A stretch of 64,000 nucleotides of DNA from Trinickia dinghuensis (GCF_003367175.1 NZ_QRGA01000016.1:1-64000), one strand, 5' to 3'; counted from the first letter of the stretch, positions 51,740 through 61,187 are shown. Notes: generated by a model not told the origin, from the letters alone. Numbers and translations: made by a program.

Positions 51740-53299
51740 ATGAGCCAATCGATCCGTTTCTATCATCGCAACGCCATCCGCGAAGTCAGCGATGTGCCCG
51801 TCACGCGTACGCTCCTGCAATACCTGCGCGAGGACGTGCACTGCACCGGCACCAAGGAGGGCTGTGCGGAAGGTGACTGCGGCGCCTGCACCGTCGTCGT
51901 CGCCGAGCCCGACGGGGCGGGCAGCCTGCGGTTTTCGGCTGTCAACGCCTGTATCCAGTTTTTGCCGACGCTCGACGGCAAGGCGCTGTTCACGGTCGAG
52001 GATCTGCGTCAGCCCGACGGTTCGCTGCACCCCGTGCAGCAGGCGATGGTCGACTGCCACGGTTCGCAGTGCGGCTTTTGCACGCCGGGCTTCATCATGT
52101 CGATGTGGGCGCTCTACCGCAAACATGGCGGCGAGGGTGCCGCGCCCGGCGAGCCGCCGGCTTGCGGCGGCGCGGGCGGCTGCGGTAGCGGGAGCGCCTG
52201 CGCGCCGTCGCGCACGGAAATCGCCGATGCGTTGACGGGCAATCTGTGCCGCTGCACGGGCTATCGTCCGATCATCGAGGCCGGCGAACGGATGTTTGAA
52301 CTGCCGAGCCCGAAGGCGCCGATCGACATCCCGGCGCTGACGCGTACGTTGGCGACGATCCAGCGCGACGAGACGTTCCACTACGAAAACCGCGGCGACG
52401 CGTTCGACGCGCCGCGCACGGTCGAGGCGCTGGCCGCCCTCAGGGCTGAGAAGCCGGCCGCGCGCCTGCTCGCCGGCAGCACCGACGTCGGCCTGTGGGT
52501 GACCAAGCAGATGCGCGCGCTCGGCGACATCATTTATGTCGGCCGGGTCGCTGCGATGCAGCGCATCGAGACGTCGGCCGACTGGATCGAAATCGGCGCC
52601 GGCGTGACGGTCGAGCGCGCTTATGCCGAACTCGCCCGCCATTACCCCGAACTGACCGAAATGTGGAAGCGTTTCGCGTCGCTGCCGATCCGCAACGCGG
52701 GCACGCTCGGCGGCAACGTCGCGAACGGTTCGCCGATCGGCGATTCGATGCCGGGCCTGATCGCCCTGGGCGCGCACGTGATCCTGCGCGGCGTGGACGG
52801 CGAGCGCGAATTGGCGCTCGAAGACCTCTACCTCGCCTACCAGAAGAAGGACATGGCCGAGAACGAGTTCGTGGCCGCGCTGAAGGTGCCGACGCGCACC
52901 GGCGCGCGCGAGGCGCTGCGCTTCAAGACCTACAAGCTGTCCAAGCGCTTCGACTCCGACATCTCAGCCGTGTGCGCCGCGTTCTCGTACATCGCGGACG
53001 GCGACGAAATCCGCTCGCCGCGCATCGCGTTCGGCGGCATGGCCGCCACGCCGAAGCGCGCCTCGCACGCGGAAGCCGTGCTGGCCGACGCGACATGGCA
53101 CGAAGCGACCGCGCAGGCGGCGATGAAAGCGCTCACGAAGGACTATGCGCCGCTGTCCGACATGCGCGCGACGAGCGACTATCGCCTGCAGACCGCGCAA
53201 AACCTGCTCTACCGCTTCTGGCTCGAGACGCGTCCGCACGATCCGTTGCCGCCCGAAGCCCTGAACGTGCGCCTGGTCGATCTCGACACGCCCGCCTGA
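51740..53299 (+). CDS. xdhA: Xanthine dehydrogenase small subunit (Fe-S/FAD)
   Basis: The protein has 519 residues from ATG 51740 (MSQSIRFYHRNAIREV). The plant-type [2Fe-2S] domain has C42, C47 and C50 ('GCAEGDCGAC'). The second [2Fe-2S] domain has 'CHGSQCGFCTPGF' and 'NLCRCTGYRP', separated by a Gly/Cys-rich insert ('CGGAGGCGSGSAC'). The FAD domain follows with 'LLAGSTDVGLWVTK' and 'IRNAGTLGGNVANGSPIGDSMP', then the CODH-type C-terminal domain. It passes electrons from the molybdenum subunit to NAD. The extra Cys-rich insert between the iron-sulfur motifs is unusual in length. xdhB follows after 73 bp. Confidence 0.97.
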   Translation: MSQSIRFYHRNAIREVSDVPVTRTLLQYLREDVHCTGTKEGCAEGDCGACTVVVAEPDGAGSLRFSAVNACIQFLPTLDGKALFTVEDLRQPDGSLHPVQQAMVDCHGSQCGFCTPGFIMSMWALYRKHGGEGAAPGEPPACGGAGGCGSGSACAPSRTEIADALTGNLCRCTGYRPIIEAGERMFELPSPKAPIDIPALTRTLATIQRDETFHYENRGDAFDAPRTVEALAALRAEKPAARLLAGSTDVGLWVTKQMRALGDIIYVGRVAAMQRIETSADWIEIGAGVTVERAYAELARHYPELTEMWKRFASLPIRNAGTLGGNVANGSPIGDSMPGLIALGAHVILRGVDGERELALEDLYLAYQKKDMAENEFVAALKVPTRTGAREALRFKTYKLSKRFDSDISAVCAAFSYIADGDEIRSPRIAFGGMAATPKRASHAEAVLADATWHEATAQAAMKALTKDYAPLSDMRATSDYRLQTAQNLLYRFWLETRPHDPLPPEALNVRLVDLDTPA

Positions 53300-53372
53300 G
53301 GCGAGCCGTCCGGCGCTGCCCGCCGGACGAATCGCGGAGAAGAGCCCAGAAAAGCCAGTAAGAGAGACAGCA

Positions 53373-55784
53373 ATGAACAAGCAAGCCGAACCGTTTTTGA
53401 CCGATCTCATCGAGAACGAGCGCGAGCGCGCGGCATTCCGCCAAGTGCACGTGTCGCGTCCGCACGAATCCGCGCACTTGCACGTGAGCGGGCGCGCCAC
53501 CTACACCGACGACATTCCGGTTGTAGAAGGCACGCTGCACGCGGCGCTCGGCATGTCGCCGAAGGCGCACGCGAAAATCGTGTCGATGAACTTCGATGCC
53601 GTGCGCGCCACGCCCGGCGTCGTGGCGGTGTTCACGGCCGACGATATCCCCGGCGTCAACGAGTGCGGACCGATCATCCATGACGATCCGATTCTGGCCG
53701 AAGGCATCGTGCAATACGTCGGGCAGCCGATGTTCATCGTCGTTGCCACGTCGCACGACACGGCGCGCCTCGCCGCACGCCGCGCGCAGATCGAATTCGA
53801 AGAGCTGCCGGCCGTGCTGACGGCGCAGGCGGCGCGCGCGGCCAATCAATCCGTGCTGCCGCCGATGAAACTCGCGCGCGGCGAGCCCGCGGCGAAGATT
53901 GCGCGCGCCCCGCACCGCGACGGCGGCGAAATGCTGCTCGGCGGCCAGGAACAGTTCTACCTCGAAGGGCAGATCTCCTACGCGGTGCCGAAGGACGACG
54001 ACGGCATGCACATCTGGTGTTCGACGCAGCACCCGTCCGAGATGCAGCACCTCGTTGCCCACGCGCTCGGCGTCCATTCGCACAACGTGCTGATCGAATG
54101 CCGGCGCATGGGCGGCGGTTTCGGCGGCAAGGAGTCGCAATCGGGGCTGTTCGCCTGCTGCGCGGCGATCGCCGCTTGGAAACTGCTGTGCCCGATCAAG
54201 CTGCGTCCGGACCGCGACGACGACATGATGATCACGGGCAAGCGCCACGATTTTCATTTCAAGTACGACGTCGGCTACAGCGACGACGGCATCATCGACG
54301 GTGTCGCCGTCGACATGACGTCGCGCTGCGGCTTCTCGGCCGATTTGTCCGGCCCCGTGATGACGCGTGCGGTTTGCCATTTCGACAACGCTTACTGGCT
54401 GCCCAACATCGACATCGCGGGCTTCTGCGGCAAGACGAACACGCAGTCGAACACCGCGTTCCGCGGCTTCGGCGGCCCGCAAGGCGCGTTCGCGATCGAA
54501 TACATCATGGACAACGTCGCGCGGTCGCTGAAGCTCGATCCGCTCGAAGTGCGCCGCCGCAATTTCTACGGCAAGACCGAACGCAATGTCACGCCGTACG
54601 GACAGACGGTCGAGGACAACGTCATCCACGAGCTCGTCGAGGAACTCGTCCGGACGAGCGACTATCACCGCCGCCGCGAGGCCGCGCGCGCGTTCAATGC
54701 AACGAGCCCGATCCTGAAGAAGGGCATCGCGATCACGCCCGTGAAGTTCGGCATCGCGTTCAACGTCGCCCACTTCAACCAGGCCGGCTCGCTCGTGCAC
54801 ATCTACACGGACGGCTCGGTGCTCGTGAATCACGGCGGCACCGAGATGGGCCAGGGTCTCAACACGAAGGTCGCGCAGGTCGTCGCGCACGAACTCGGCA
54901 TCAGCTTCGGACGCGTGCGCGTGACGGCGACCGATACGAGCAAGGTGGCCAATACGTCGGCCACGGCCGCTTCGACGGGCTCCGACCTGAACGGCAAGGC
55001 GGCGCAGGACGCGGCGCGCCAACTGCGCGAGCGGCTGTCCAAGTTCGCGGCCGACACCTTCGGCGAGGGCAAGGTGCAGCCTAGCGAGGTCATGTTCGAA
55101 AGCGACACGATCTACGTCGGCGAGCGCGCCCTCACGTTCGAGGAAGTCATTGCCAAGGCCTACGTCGCACGCGTGCAGTTGTGGTCGGACGGCTTCTATG
55201 CAACCCCGAAGATCTACTGGGATCAGTCGAAGCTGCAGGGCCGGCCGTTCTACTACTACTCGTACGGCGCCGCTGTGTCGGAAGTGGTGATCGATTCGCT
55301 CACGGGCGAAATGCGCGTGGTGCGCGCCGATGCGCTGCACGACGTCGGCGACTCCCTGAACCCGGCGCTCGACGTCGGGCAGGTGGAAGGCGGCTTCATC
55401 CAAGGCATGGGCTGGCTCACGACCGAGGAACTCTGGTGGAACGCGGGCGGCAAGCTCATGACGCACGCGCCCTCGACCTACAAGATTCCGACCGTCAACG
55501 ATTGCCCGCCCGATCTGCAAGTGCGGCTGTTCAAGAACCGCAACGCCGAGGACAGCATCCACCGCTCGAAAGCCGTCGGCGAGCCGCCGCTCTTGCTGCC
55601 GTTCTCGGTGTTCTTCGCGATCCGCGACGCGGTCGCGGCCGTGGGCGACTACGAGGTCAACCCGCCGCTGAACGCGCCGGCCACCGCCGAAGAGATTTTG
55701 AAGGCGGTCTCCGCCGTGCGCGCTGCCCGGGCGGGCGTTCAGCAAACCGCCGGTGTCGAGGCGATCGCCGAGGCCGCGAAATGA
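53373..55784 (+). CDS. xdhB: Xanthine dehydrogenase molybdenum-binding subunit
   Basis: The protein has 803 residues. Molybdopterin-site motifs are clear: 'GGGFGGKESQSGLFACCAAIAAWKL', 'TAFRGFGGPQGAFAIEYIMDNVAR', 'GGTEMGQGLNTKVAQV' and 'VGEPPLLLPFSVFFAIRDAV', the last with the catalytic-base Glu. It oxidises hypoxanthine and xanthine to uric acid in purine breakdown. The ATG has AAGAGAG upstream. The stop overlaps the xdhC ATG by four bases (ATGA at 55781-55784), so translation is coupled to the maturation factor. Confidence 0.97.
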   Translation: MNKQAEPFLTDLIENERERAAFRQVHVSRPHESAHLHVSGRATYTDDIPVVEGTLHAALGMSPKAHAKIVSMNFDAVRATPGVVAVFTADDIPGVNECGPIIHDDPILAEGIVQYVGQPMFIVVATSHDTARLAARRAQIEFEELPAVLTAQAARAANQSVLPPMKLARGEPAAKIARAPHRDGGEMLLGGQEQFYLEGQISYAVPKDDDGMHIWCSTQHPSEMQHLVAHALGVHSHNVLIECRRMGGGFGGKESQSGLFACCAAIAAWKLLCPIKLRPDRDDDMMITGKRHDFHFKYDVGYSDDGIIDGVAVDMTSRCGFSADLSGPVMTRAVCHFDNAYWLPNIDIAGFCGKTNTQSNTAFRGFGGPQGAFAIEYIMDNVARSLKLDPLEVRRRNFYGKTERNVTPYGQTVEDNVIHELVEELVRTSDYHRRREAARAFNATSPILKKGIAITPVKFGIAFNVAHFNQAGSLVHIYTDGSVLVNHGGTEMGQGLNTKVAQVVAHELGISFGRVRVTATDTSKVANTSATAASTGSDLNGKAAQDAARQLRERLSKFAADTFGEGKVQPSEVMFESDTIYVGERALTFEEVIAKAYVARVQLWSDGFYATPKIYWDQSKLQGRPFYYYSYGAAVSEVVIDSLTGEMRVVRADALHDVGDSLNPALDVGQVEGGFIQGMGWLTTEELWWNAGGKLMTHAPSTYKIPTVNDCPPDLQVRLFKNRNAEDSIHRSKAVGEPPLLLPFSVFFAIRDAVAAVGDYEVNPPLNAPATAEEILKAVSAVRAARAGVQQTAGVEAIAEAAK

Positions 55785-56338
55785 CTGGGTGCTCGTTCGT
55801 GCCGAGCCGAACCGGGGCGCCGCTGCACGTCGTGCTGTTCGGCGCGGGGCACGTCGGCCATGCCCTCGTGACGCTGTTCGGCACGCTGCCGTGCGTGGTG
55901 GAGTGGGTCGACGCGCGCGACGAGTGCTTTCCCGACGAAGTCCCGGCCAACGTGCAGATCGAAGCCACCGATACGCCCGAGGCCGTGATCGACGCCGCCC
56001 CTGCCGGTGCGTGCTTCCTCGTCATGACGCACAATCATGCGCTCGACTTCTCGCTGGCCGCGCATATCATGCGGCGCAAGGATTTTGCCTATTTCGGCAT
56101 GATCGGCTCGAAAACCAAGCGCGTGAAGTTCGAGCGCCGCTTGATCGAGCGCGGCGTCGAACGCGAGCGGATGCCCGAGATGGTCTGCCCGATCGGCGTG
56201 CCGGGCATCGTCGACAAGGCGCCGTCCTCGATCGCCGTCTCCGTCTGTGCTCAGCTGATGCAAGTCCGCGCGCATGTGACGAGCATGGCGGCTTCGGCCG
56301 CCGGAACCGTCCAGGCGTTCGCGCCGGCGCATTCCTAG
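55781..56338 (+). CDS. xdhC: XdhC, truncated: C-terminal Rossmann domain only
   Basis: The protein has 185 residues, whereas XdhC proteins usually have about 300-340. What is present is the C-terminal XdhC/CoxI Rossmann domain: 'HVVLFGAGHVGHALVTLFGTLPCVVEWVDARDECFP', 'VMTHNHALDFSLAAHIMRRKDFAYFGMIGSKTKRVKFE' and 'CPIGVPGIVDKAPSSIAVSV'. The N-terminal domain, with its 'GS-PR' and 'GTIGGGHLE' motifs and the region that binds molybdenum cofactor, is absent: the ATG overlaps the xdhB stop and the upstream sequence in this frame is antisense-free xdhB coding DNA. XdhC inserts sulfurated cofactor into XdhB, so the loss may be compensated elsewhere or make maturation inefficient. Confidence 0.85.
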   Translation: MTGCSFVPSRTGAPLHVVLFGAGHVGHALVTLFGTLPCVVEWVDARDECFPDEVPANVQIEATDTPEAVIDAAPAGACFLVMTHNHALDFSLAAHIMRRKDFAYFGMIGSKTKRVKFERRLIERGVERERMPEMVCPIGVPGIVDKAPSSIAVSVCAQLMQVRAHVTSMAASAAGTVQAFAPAHS

Positions 56339-56695
56339 CCGGTACAGCCGCACTTCGGCCATCCGCCCGGCGGCGGCTCGCCCGAGCACCGCGCCGCCGC
56401 TTTTAGGCGGTGCAAGCCTTCGTGTCTAGCCGTGCCGCTCTCCGGTCATGTGCCGGCGCGGCATTCCCGGCGATCCGTCCCCACTGAGACCACGCTCGCA
56501 CTGCGCTTCCGGCGTCGTTCATCGATGCCGCGCGAGCGCCGGGGCAGCATTTTCCGTCGTCATCCCTTATGCTGCTCGGCGATGCGTCGCGCAGCGGGCA
56601 TCGCTTGCGTCCGGGCGCCGGTCCCGGCCGCCGTGCCCGCCCGCGCGCCGCCGGCTCCCGCCTGCCGCGGGCGCCAACCGATCGAGGAGTCCGCC
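56339..56695. other. Intergenic region between xdhC and the Old Yellow Enzyme gene
   Basis: Its 357 bp hold the terminator described separately at 56370-56404, then GC-rich sequence with no recognised gene. The flavin-oxidoreductase frame is open from 56432, but its translation there is Arg/Pro-rich and unlike the family. Confidence 0.5.
56370..56404 (+). terminator. Rho-independent terminator of the xdh operon
   Basis: GCGGCGGC (56370-56377) pairs with GCCGCCGC (56393-56400), followed at once by TTTT (56401-56404). It lies 32 bp after the xdhC stop on the same strand. Confidence 0.75.
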
Positions 56696-57811
56696 ATGAG
56701 CCGTTTGTTCGAGCCGATGACCATCGGCAACCTTGCCTTGTCGAACCGTATCGTCATCGCCCCGATGTGCCAATATTCGGCCGAGGCCGGATCGGCCACG
56801 GACTGGCACATGATCCACTTGGGCCACCTCGCGCTGTCGGGCGCGGGCCTGCTGATTCTCGAGGCGACGGCCGTCTCGCCCGAAGGCCGCATCTCGCCGG
56901 GCGATCTGGGCCTGTATTCGGACGAGAACGAAACGGCACTGGCCCACGTGCTCAAGGCCGTGCGTACGTACTCCCCGATCGCGGTTGCCGTGCAGCTGGC
57001 CCATGCGGGACGCAAGGGATCGAGCCATGCGCCGTGGGATAGCGGGGCCCAGATCCGTTCCGACGAACCGCTCGGCTGGAAGACGGTCGCGCCTTCGGCC
57101 GTGCCGCATGCCAAGGATGAAGAAGTGCCGGTCATGCTCGACCGGGCCGGCCTCGACAAGGTGCGAGCCGATTTCGTGGCGGCGACGAAGCGGGCGGCGC
57201 GGCTCGGCGTCGACGGCATCGAAATCCACATGGCCCACGGCTATTTGCTGCACCAGTTTCTCTCGCCGATCGCCAATCATCGCGATGACGAGTACGGCGG
57301 CAGCCTCGAAAACCGCATGCGTTTCCCGATCGAGGTGTTCGACGCCGTGCGCGCGGCGTTTCCCGCCGAGCGTCCGGTCTGGGCGCGAATCTCGGCCACG
57401 GACTGGGTGCCGGACGGATGGGATGTCGAAGGCACCGTCGCGCTGTCGAAGGCGTTGAAGGCACGCGGCTGCGCGGCGATTCACGTGACGACGGGCGGGG
57501 TTTCGCCCCAGCAGGCGATCAAGCTCGGCCCCGGCTATCAAGTGCCTTACGCCCAGCGCGTCAAGTCCGAGGTCGGCTTGCCGACGATCGCAGTCGGTCT
57601 CATCACCGAGCCGGAGCAGGCCGAGGCGATCATCGGGAACGGCGAGGCCGACGCGGTCTCGCTCGCGCGGGCGATGCTCTACGATCCGCGCTGGCCGTGG
57701 CATGCCGCCGCGCAGCTGGGTGCGCAGGTCCATGCGCCGAAGCAATACTGGCGCTCGCAGCCGCGCGAATACAAGGATCTGTTCCTCGGCGCAGGGTTCG
57801 GTCAGCGATAA
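56696..57811 (+). CDS. Old Yellow Enzyme family NADH:flavin oxidoreductase (YqjM-like)
   Basis: The protein has 371 residues from ATG 56696, with GAGGAG upstream. It belongs to the FMN TIM-barrel family: 'IVIAPMCQYSAEAGSATDWHMIHLGHLALSGAGLLILEATAV' has the Cys of 'PMCQYSA' typical of the YqjM subgroup, and 'GVDGIEIHMAHGYLLHQFLSPIANHRDDEYGGSLENRMRF' carries the substrate-binding His pair and the FMN loop. These enzymes reduce activated C=C bonds of enones, maleimides and nitro compounds using NAD(P)H. The TAXI-type gene starts 3 bp after its stop, so the two are probably co-transcribed. Confidence 0.92.
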   Translation: MSRLFEPMTIGNLALSNRIVIAPMCQYSAEAGSATDWHMIHLGHLALSGAGLLILEATAVSPEGRISPGDLGLYSDENETALAHVLKAVRTYSPIAVAVQLAHAGRKGSSHAPWDSGAQIRSDEPLGWKTVAPSAVPHAKDEEVPVMLDRAGLDKVRADFVAATKRAARLGVDGIEIHMAHGYLLHQFLSPIANHRDDEYGGSLENRMRFPIEVFDAVRAAFPAERPVWARISATDWVPDGWDVEGTVALSKALKARGCAAIHVTTGGVSPQQAIKLGPGYQVPYAQRVKSEVGLPTIAVGLITEPEQAEAIIGNGEADAVSLARAMLYDPRWPWHAAAQLGAQVHAPKQYWRSQPREYKDLFLGAGFGQR

Positions 57812-57813
57812 CG

Positions 57814-59499
57814 ATGTCGGACAACCACGAGAATCACCACAACCACGACGGGCAGCGCAAGTCGAGGCTGCCGCGCATGCCGAAGGTGCCGCGCATGCTT
57901 CTCCCGGCGCGTCCGCCGCGCTTCGTGGCGCGCGTGATCGCCGTCTCGTGGCGCGATCTTGCGGTCTCGACGGGGCCGATCTTGCTGATCTCGGCCGCCG
58001 CGATCTGGCTCGCCATCCATTTGATTCAGCCCGCGCCGCCCGATACGCTGACCATCTCGGCCGGGCCGCAGGGCAGCTCGTTCTGGAACGACGCGCAGCG
58101 CTACAAGGCGATCCTCGCGCGCAACGGCATCACGCTGAAGGTGTTGCCGTCGGCGGGATCGCTGCAAAACCTCGAACGGCTGTCCGATCCGAACACGGAC
58201 GTCGACGTCGGCTTCGTCCAAAGCGGTGTGACGCTCGTGGCTCAAGGGGCGGCGGGCGCGAGCGCACCCTCGGCGCCCGCGGCGAGCGGGGCGGCGGGCA
58301 CGGCGGGAAGCTCGGCTTCGGCGGGGCAGCCGAATTCGCCGCAACGAGCGAGCGAGGCAAGTCCGGCTAGTGGATCGAACGCGGCAAGTCCGTCGAGCGT
58401 TTCGAGCTCGGCTAGCGGATCGAGCACCGCCAACGGATCGAGCACGGCGTCGAGCGCAACCGCAACCGCTAGCAACGAACCGGCGGAGAACCTCGTTTCG
58501 CTCGGCAGCGTCTCCTACGTGCCGCTCGTGATCTTCTACGAAGGCGGCGAGCGTTCGCGCTTGAGGGCCTTCGCCGGCGAGCGGATCGCGATCGGTCCCG
58601 AAGGCAGCGGGACGCGTGCGTTGGCGCTGGCGCTCTTGAAGGCGAACGGCATCGTGCCCGGCGACGGCACGACGCTGCTGCCGCTGACGGGCGAGGCGGC
58701 GGCCCGGGCCTTGACGGCGCACGAGATCGACGCGGCGTTCCTGACCGGCGATTCGGCGCAGCCGCCGGTCATGGCAAGGCTATTGCGCACGCCGGGCGTG
58801 CGCTTGTTCTCGTTCTCCCAAGCGCAAGCCTACGCGCGCCGCTTTTCGTACCTGACCGACGTTAAGATGCCCATGGGCGTGTTCGACCTCGGCAAGAATC
58901 TGCCGCCCGCGACCGTGCACACGGTGGCGCCGACGGCCGAACTCGTCGCGCGCGATTCGCTGCACCCGGCGCTGTCCGATCTGCTGATCGAAGCGGCCAA
59001 GGAAGTGCACGGCCGCGCGAGCCTGCTGCAAAACGCGGGCGAATTCCCCTCGCCCGTGATCCACGATTTCCCGATCAGCGACGATGCCGCGCGCTACTAC
59101 AAGTCGGGCAAGAGCTTTCTGTACCGCCTGTTGCCGTTCTGGCTGGCCAGTCTCGTCGATCGCCTGATCGTGCTGATCGTGCCGATCGTCGTCGTGCTGA
59201 TTCCGGGCGTGAGGCTCATTCCGTCCCTTTACGCGTGGCGTGTGAAGTCGCGCATCTATCGCTGGTACGGCGCGCTGATCGCGATCGAGCGCTCGGCGCT
59301 CGACGAAACGGCGACCGAGGAGGAGCGGGCCACGTCGATGACCAAGCTCGTCGAGATCGAAGCCGCCGTGAACCGGCTCAAGATGCCGCTCGCCTATGCC
59401 GACCAGTTCTACGTGCTGCGGCAACATATCGGATTCGTACGGGCGCGGCTGGCCCAAGCGTACGACGAGCGCACCCACACGGAGGCGGGCGGCGCGTAA
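57814..59499 (+). CDS. TAXI-type solute-binding protein with membrane helices
   Basis: The protein has 561 residues from ATG 57814, two bases after the preceding stop. A His-rich N-terminus (residues 2-13) is followed by a transmembrane helix (about 50-70, 'STGPILLISAAAIWLAIHLI'). A TAXI/NMT1-like binding domain follows ('LTISAGPQGSSFWNDAQRYKAILARNGI', 'VGFVQSGVTLVAQG', 'IAIGPEGSGTRALALALLKANGI'). The fold is interrupted at about residues 150-225 by a Ser/Ala/Gly low-complexity insert. A C-terminal membrane pair ('VDRLIVLIVPIVVVLIPGV') and a coiled-coil-like tail end the protein. TAXI proteins usually feed TRAP transporters, but no TRAP permease gene is adjacent, so it may be a stand-alone sensor or scaffold. 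Confidence 0.8.
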   Translation: MSDNHENHHNHDGQRKSRLPRMPKVPRMLLPARPPRFVARVIAVSWRDLAVSTGPILLISAAAIWLAIHLIQPAPPDTLTISAGPQGSSFWNDAQRYKAILARNGITLKVLPSAGSLQNLERLSDPNTDVDVGFVQSGVTLVAQGAAGASAPSAPAASGAAGTAGSSASAGQPNSPQRASEASPASGSNAASPSSVSSSASGSSTANGSSTASSATATASNEPAENLVSLGSVSYVPLVIFYEGGERSRLRAFAGERIAIGPEGSGTRALALALLKANGIVPGDGTTLLPLTGEAAARALTAHEIDAAFLTGDSAQPPVMARLLRTPGVRLFSFSQAQAYARRFSYLTDVKMPMGVFDLGKNLPPATVHTVAPTAELVARDSLHPALSDLLIEAAKEVHGRASLLQNAGEFPSPVIHDFPISDDAARYYKSGKSFLYRLLPFWLASLVDRLIVLIVPIVVVLIPGVRLIPSLYAWRVKSRIYRWYGALIAIERSALDETATEEERATSMTKLVEIEAAVNRLKMPLAYADQFYVLRQHIGFVRARLAQAYDERTHTEAGGA

Positions 59500-59550
59500 G
59501 ATGCTTGACATGCGGCACACGAGCAGCAACCGGACCCACCGGAGATTTTA

Positions 59551-60192
59551 ATGAACCCATCGATCGACGCGGCCTCGCCGCTGTGGCTTTACGATTTCGT
59601 GTCGCCTTTTTCCTACCTGCTGCTCGAACAGCACGACAAGTGGCCGAGCATGCCGTTTTCGCTCGTGCCCATTTCTGTCACTGCGCTCTACCGGCACTGG
59701 GGCCAGCGTCCCGCGAACGAGGTCCCGCAAAAGCGCATGTTCGTCCATCGCCATGCGCTGTTTCGGGCCGAGCAGCTCGGCATTCCGTTCAAGATGCCGC
59801 CGGCTCATCCATTCGACTCGACGAAGGCGCTGCTGCTCGCCACGGCGATCGAGGCCGACCTGCCGACGGTCTGCGCGATGTTCCGCTTCATCTGGCGCGA
59901 CGGGCGCGATCCGTCGACGCCCGACGGCTTCGCCGATCTGTGCCAGTTGCTGAATTTGCCGCACGGCGAGCGGCTCATCGAGCATCCCGATACGAAAGCG
60001 CGCATGCAGCGCAATTTCGACGATGCGCTCGCGCTCGGCGTGTTCGGCGTGCCGACGTTCCGGCTCCATCGGCAATTGTTCTGGGGCGAGGACGCGCTGC
60101 CGATGGTGCTCTACTGCGCGCGTTCGCCGGGCTGGCTCGAATCGCCGGAGATCAAGCGCATCAGCGCACTGCCGAACGGGATGGCCTCGTGA
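59551..60192 (+). CDS. 2-hydroxychromene-2-carboxylate isomerase-like DsbA-family protein
   Basis: The protein has 213 residues of the kappa-class GST/HCCA isomerase group: 'LWLYDFVSPFSYLLLEQ' at the start has the catalytic Ser in the place of the DsbA Cys, then 'GVFGVPTFRLHRQLFWGEDAL', the cis-Pro loop and C-terminal helix. HCCA isomerase acts in naphthalene degradation; no other naphthalene genes are near, so the substrate is probably another thiol- or glutathione-linked compound. It is followed by a LysR gene with GTG overlapping its stop, so the two are coupled. It lies 51 bp after the TAXI-type gene. Confidence 0.85.
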   Translation: MNPSIDAASPLWLYDFVSPFSYLLLEQHDKWPSMPFSLVPISVTALYRHWGQRPANEVPQKRMFVHRHALFRAEQLGIPFKMPPAHPFDSTKALLLATAIEADLPTVCAMFRFIWRDGRDPSTPDGFADLCQLLNLPHGERLIEHPDTKARMQRNFDDALALGVFGVPTFRLHRQLFWGEDALPMVLYCARSPGWLESPEIKRISALPNGMAS

Positions 60193-61187
60193 CGCAGCCG
60201 ACCCGCCGCGAAACCGACAACGAACTGTCGTTCGACGAGGGCCGCAGCGCCGACGCGCTCGACATCTGGCTGCTGCGCGTGCTGCGTACGCTGCTGACCG
60301 AGCGCAGCGTCACGCAAACGGCGCTGCGCTTGAACCAGACGCAGCCCGCGATCAGCACGGCGTTGCGCAAGCTGCGCGAGACGCTCAACGATCCGATCCT
60401 CGTGCGCGGCAAGACGGGCATGGTGCCGACCGAATACGGCGCCTCGCTGCTCGGGCCGACCCAACGCGCGCTGCGCGACGTTGATTTCGTCGCCACGCCG
60501 CACGGCAACTTCGACCCAGCCGTCACGCGCCGCATGTTTCGCATCGCCGCGCCCGATTATCTGAACGACTTCTTCATGCCAACGCTGATCTCGCGTTTTC
60601 GCGAGGCGGCGCCGCAGGCGCGGCTCGAAATCGATTCGCTCAATCCCGCGCTCGATCATGGCGCGGCGCTCGAGGCCGGCGAACTCGATCTCGTCGTCGG
60701 CAATTGGCCGAAACCCGATGCCCGCTTCGAGCGCAGCGATTTGTTCAGCGATACGGTCGTGTGCATGATGCGCGCCGACCATCCGCTCGCGCACGAACCG
60801 CTTACCGTCGAGGCATACCTCGCCGCGGCGCATCTCGCGCCCACGCCTTACAGCGGTGCGCGGCGCAACGCGATCGAGATCGGGCTCGCGCGGGCCGGCG
60901 CCTCTCGGCGCATCGTCACGACGCTGCCGTACTTTGGCCTGGTGCCGCAAGTCCTGCTCCATTCGGACTTGATCTTCACGACGACACGCCGTTTCGCGAT
61001 GCACTATGCACGCATGCTGCCGCTTGCCGTATGCGACGCGCCGATTCCGTTTCCGCGCATCAAGTGCTATCAGATGTGGCATCCGCAGCCCGACCGGCCG
61101 CATGACCTCGCGTGGCTGCGTGCGCTCATCGACGAAGTGTCGATGCAGTTGACCGTGCGTGCGCGCCGCGGCGACGAGCCAGTCTGA
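60189..61187 (+). CDS. LysR-family transcriptional regulator
   Basis: The protein has 332 residues from GTG 60189, overlapping the isomerase stop (GTGA). An N-terminal tail of about 25 residues is followed by the HTH ('LLRVLRTLLTERSVTQTALRLNQTQPAISTALRKLRETLNDPILVRG'), then the effector-binding domain ('FFMPTLISRFREAAPQARLEIDSLNP', 'LDLVVGNWPKPDARFE'). The 'DPILVRGKTGMVPTEYG' phrase groups it with the NahR/NodD-like clade that responds to aromatic or acyl compounds. As the last gene of a probable OYE-TAXI-isomerase-LysR series, it may regulate this set. Confidence 0.9.
   Translation: MTQPTRRETDNELSFDEGRSADALDIWLLRVLRTLLTERSVTQTALRLNQTQPAISTALRKLRETLNDPILVRGKTGMVPTEYGASLLGPTQRALRDVDFVATPHGNFDPAVTRRMFRIAAPDYLNDFFMPTLISRFREAAPQARLEIDSLNPALDHGAALEAGELDLVVGNWPKPDARFERSDLFSDTVVCMMRADHPLAHEPLTVEAYLAAAHLAPTPYSGARRNAIEIGLARAGASRRIVTTLPYFGLVPQVLLHSDLIFTTTRRFAMHYARMLPLAVCDAPIPFPRIKCYQMWHPQPDRPHDLAWLRALIDEVSMQLTVRARRGDEPV

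Noticed and set aside
55181-55780. Upstream extension of the xdhC frame as a possible N-terminal domain
   Set aside because: This part overlaps xdhB in another frame and its translation shows none of the XdhC N-terminal motifs.
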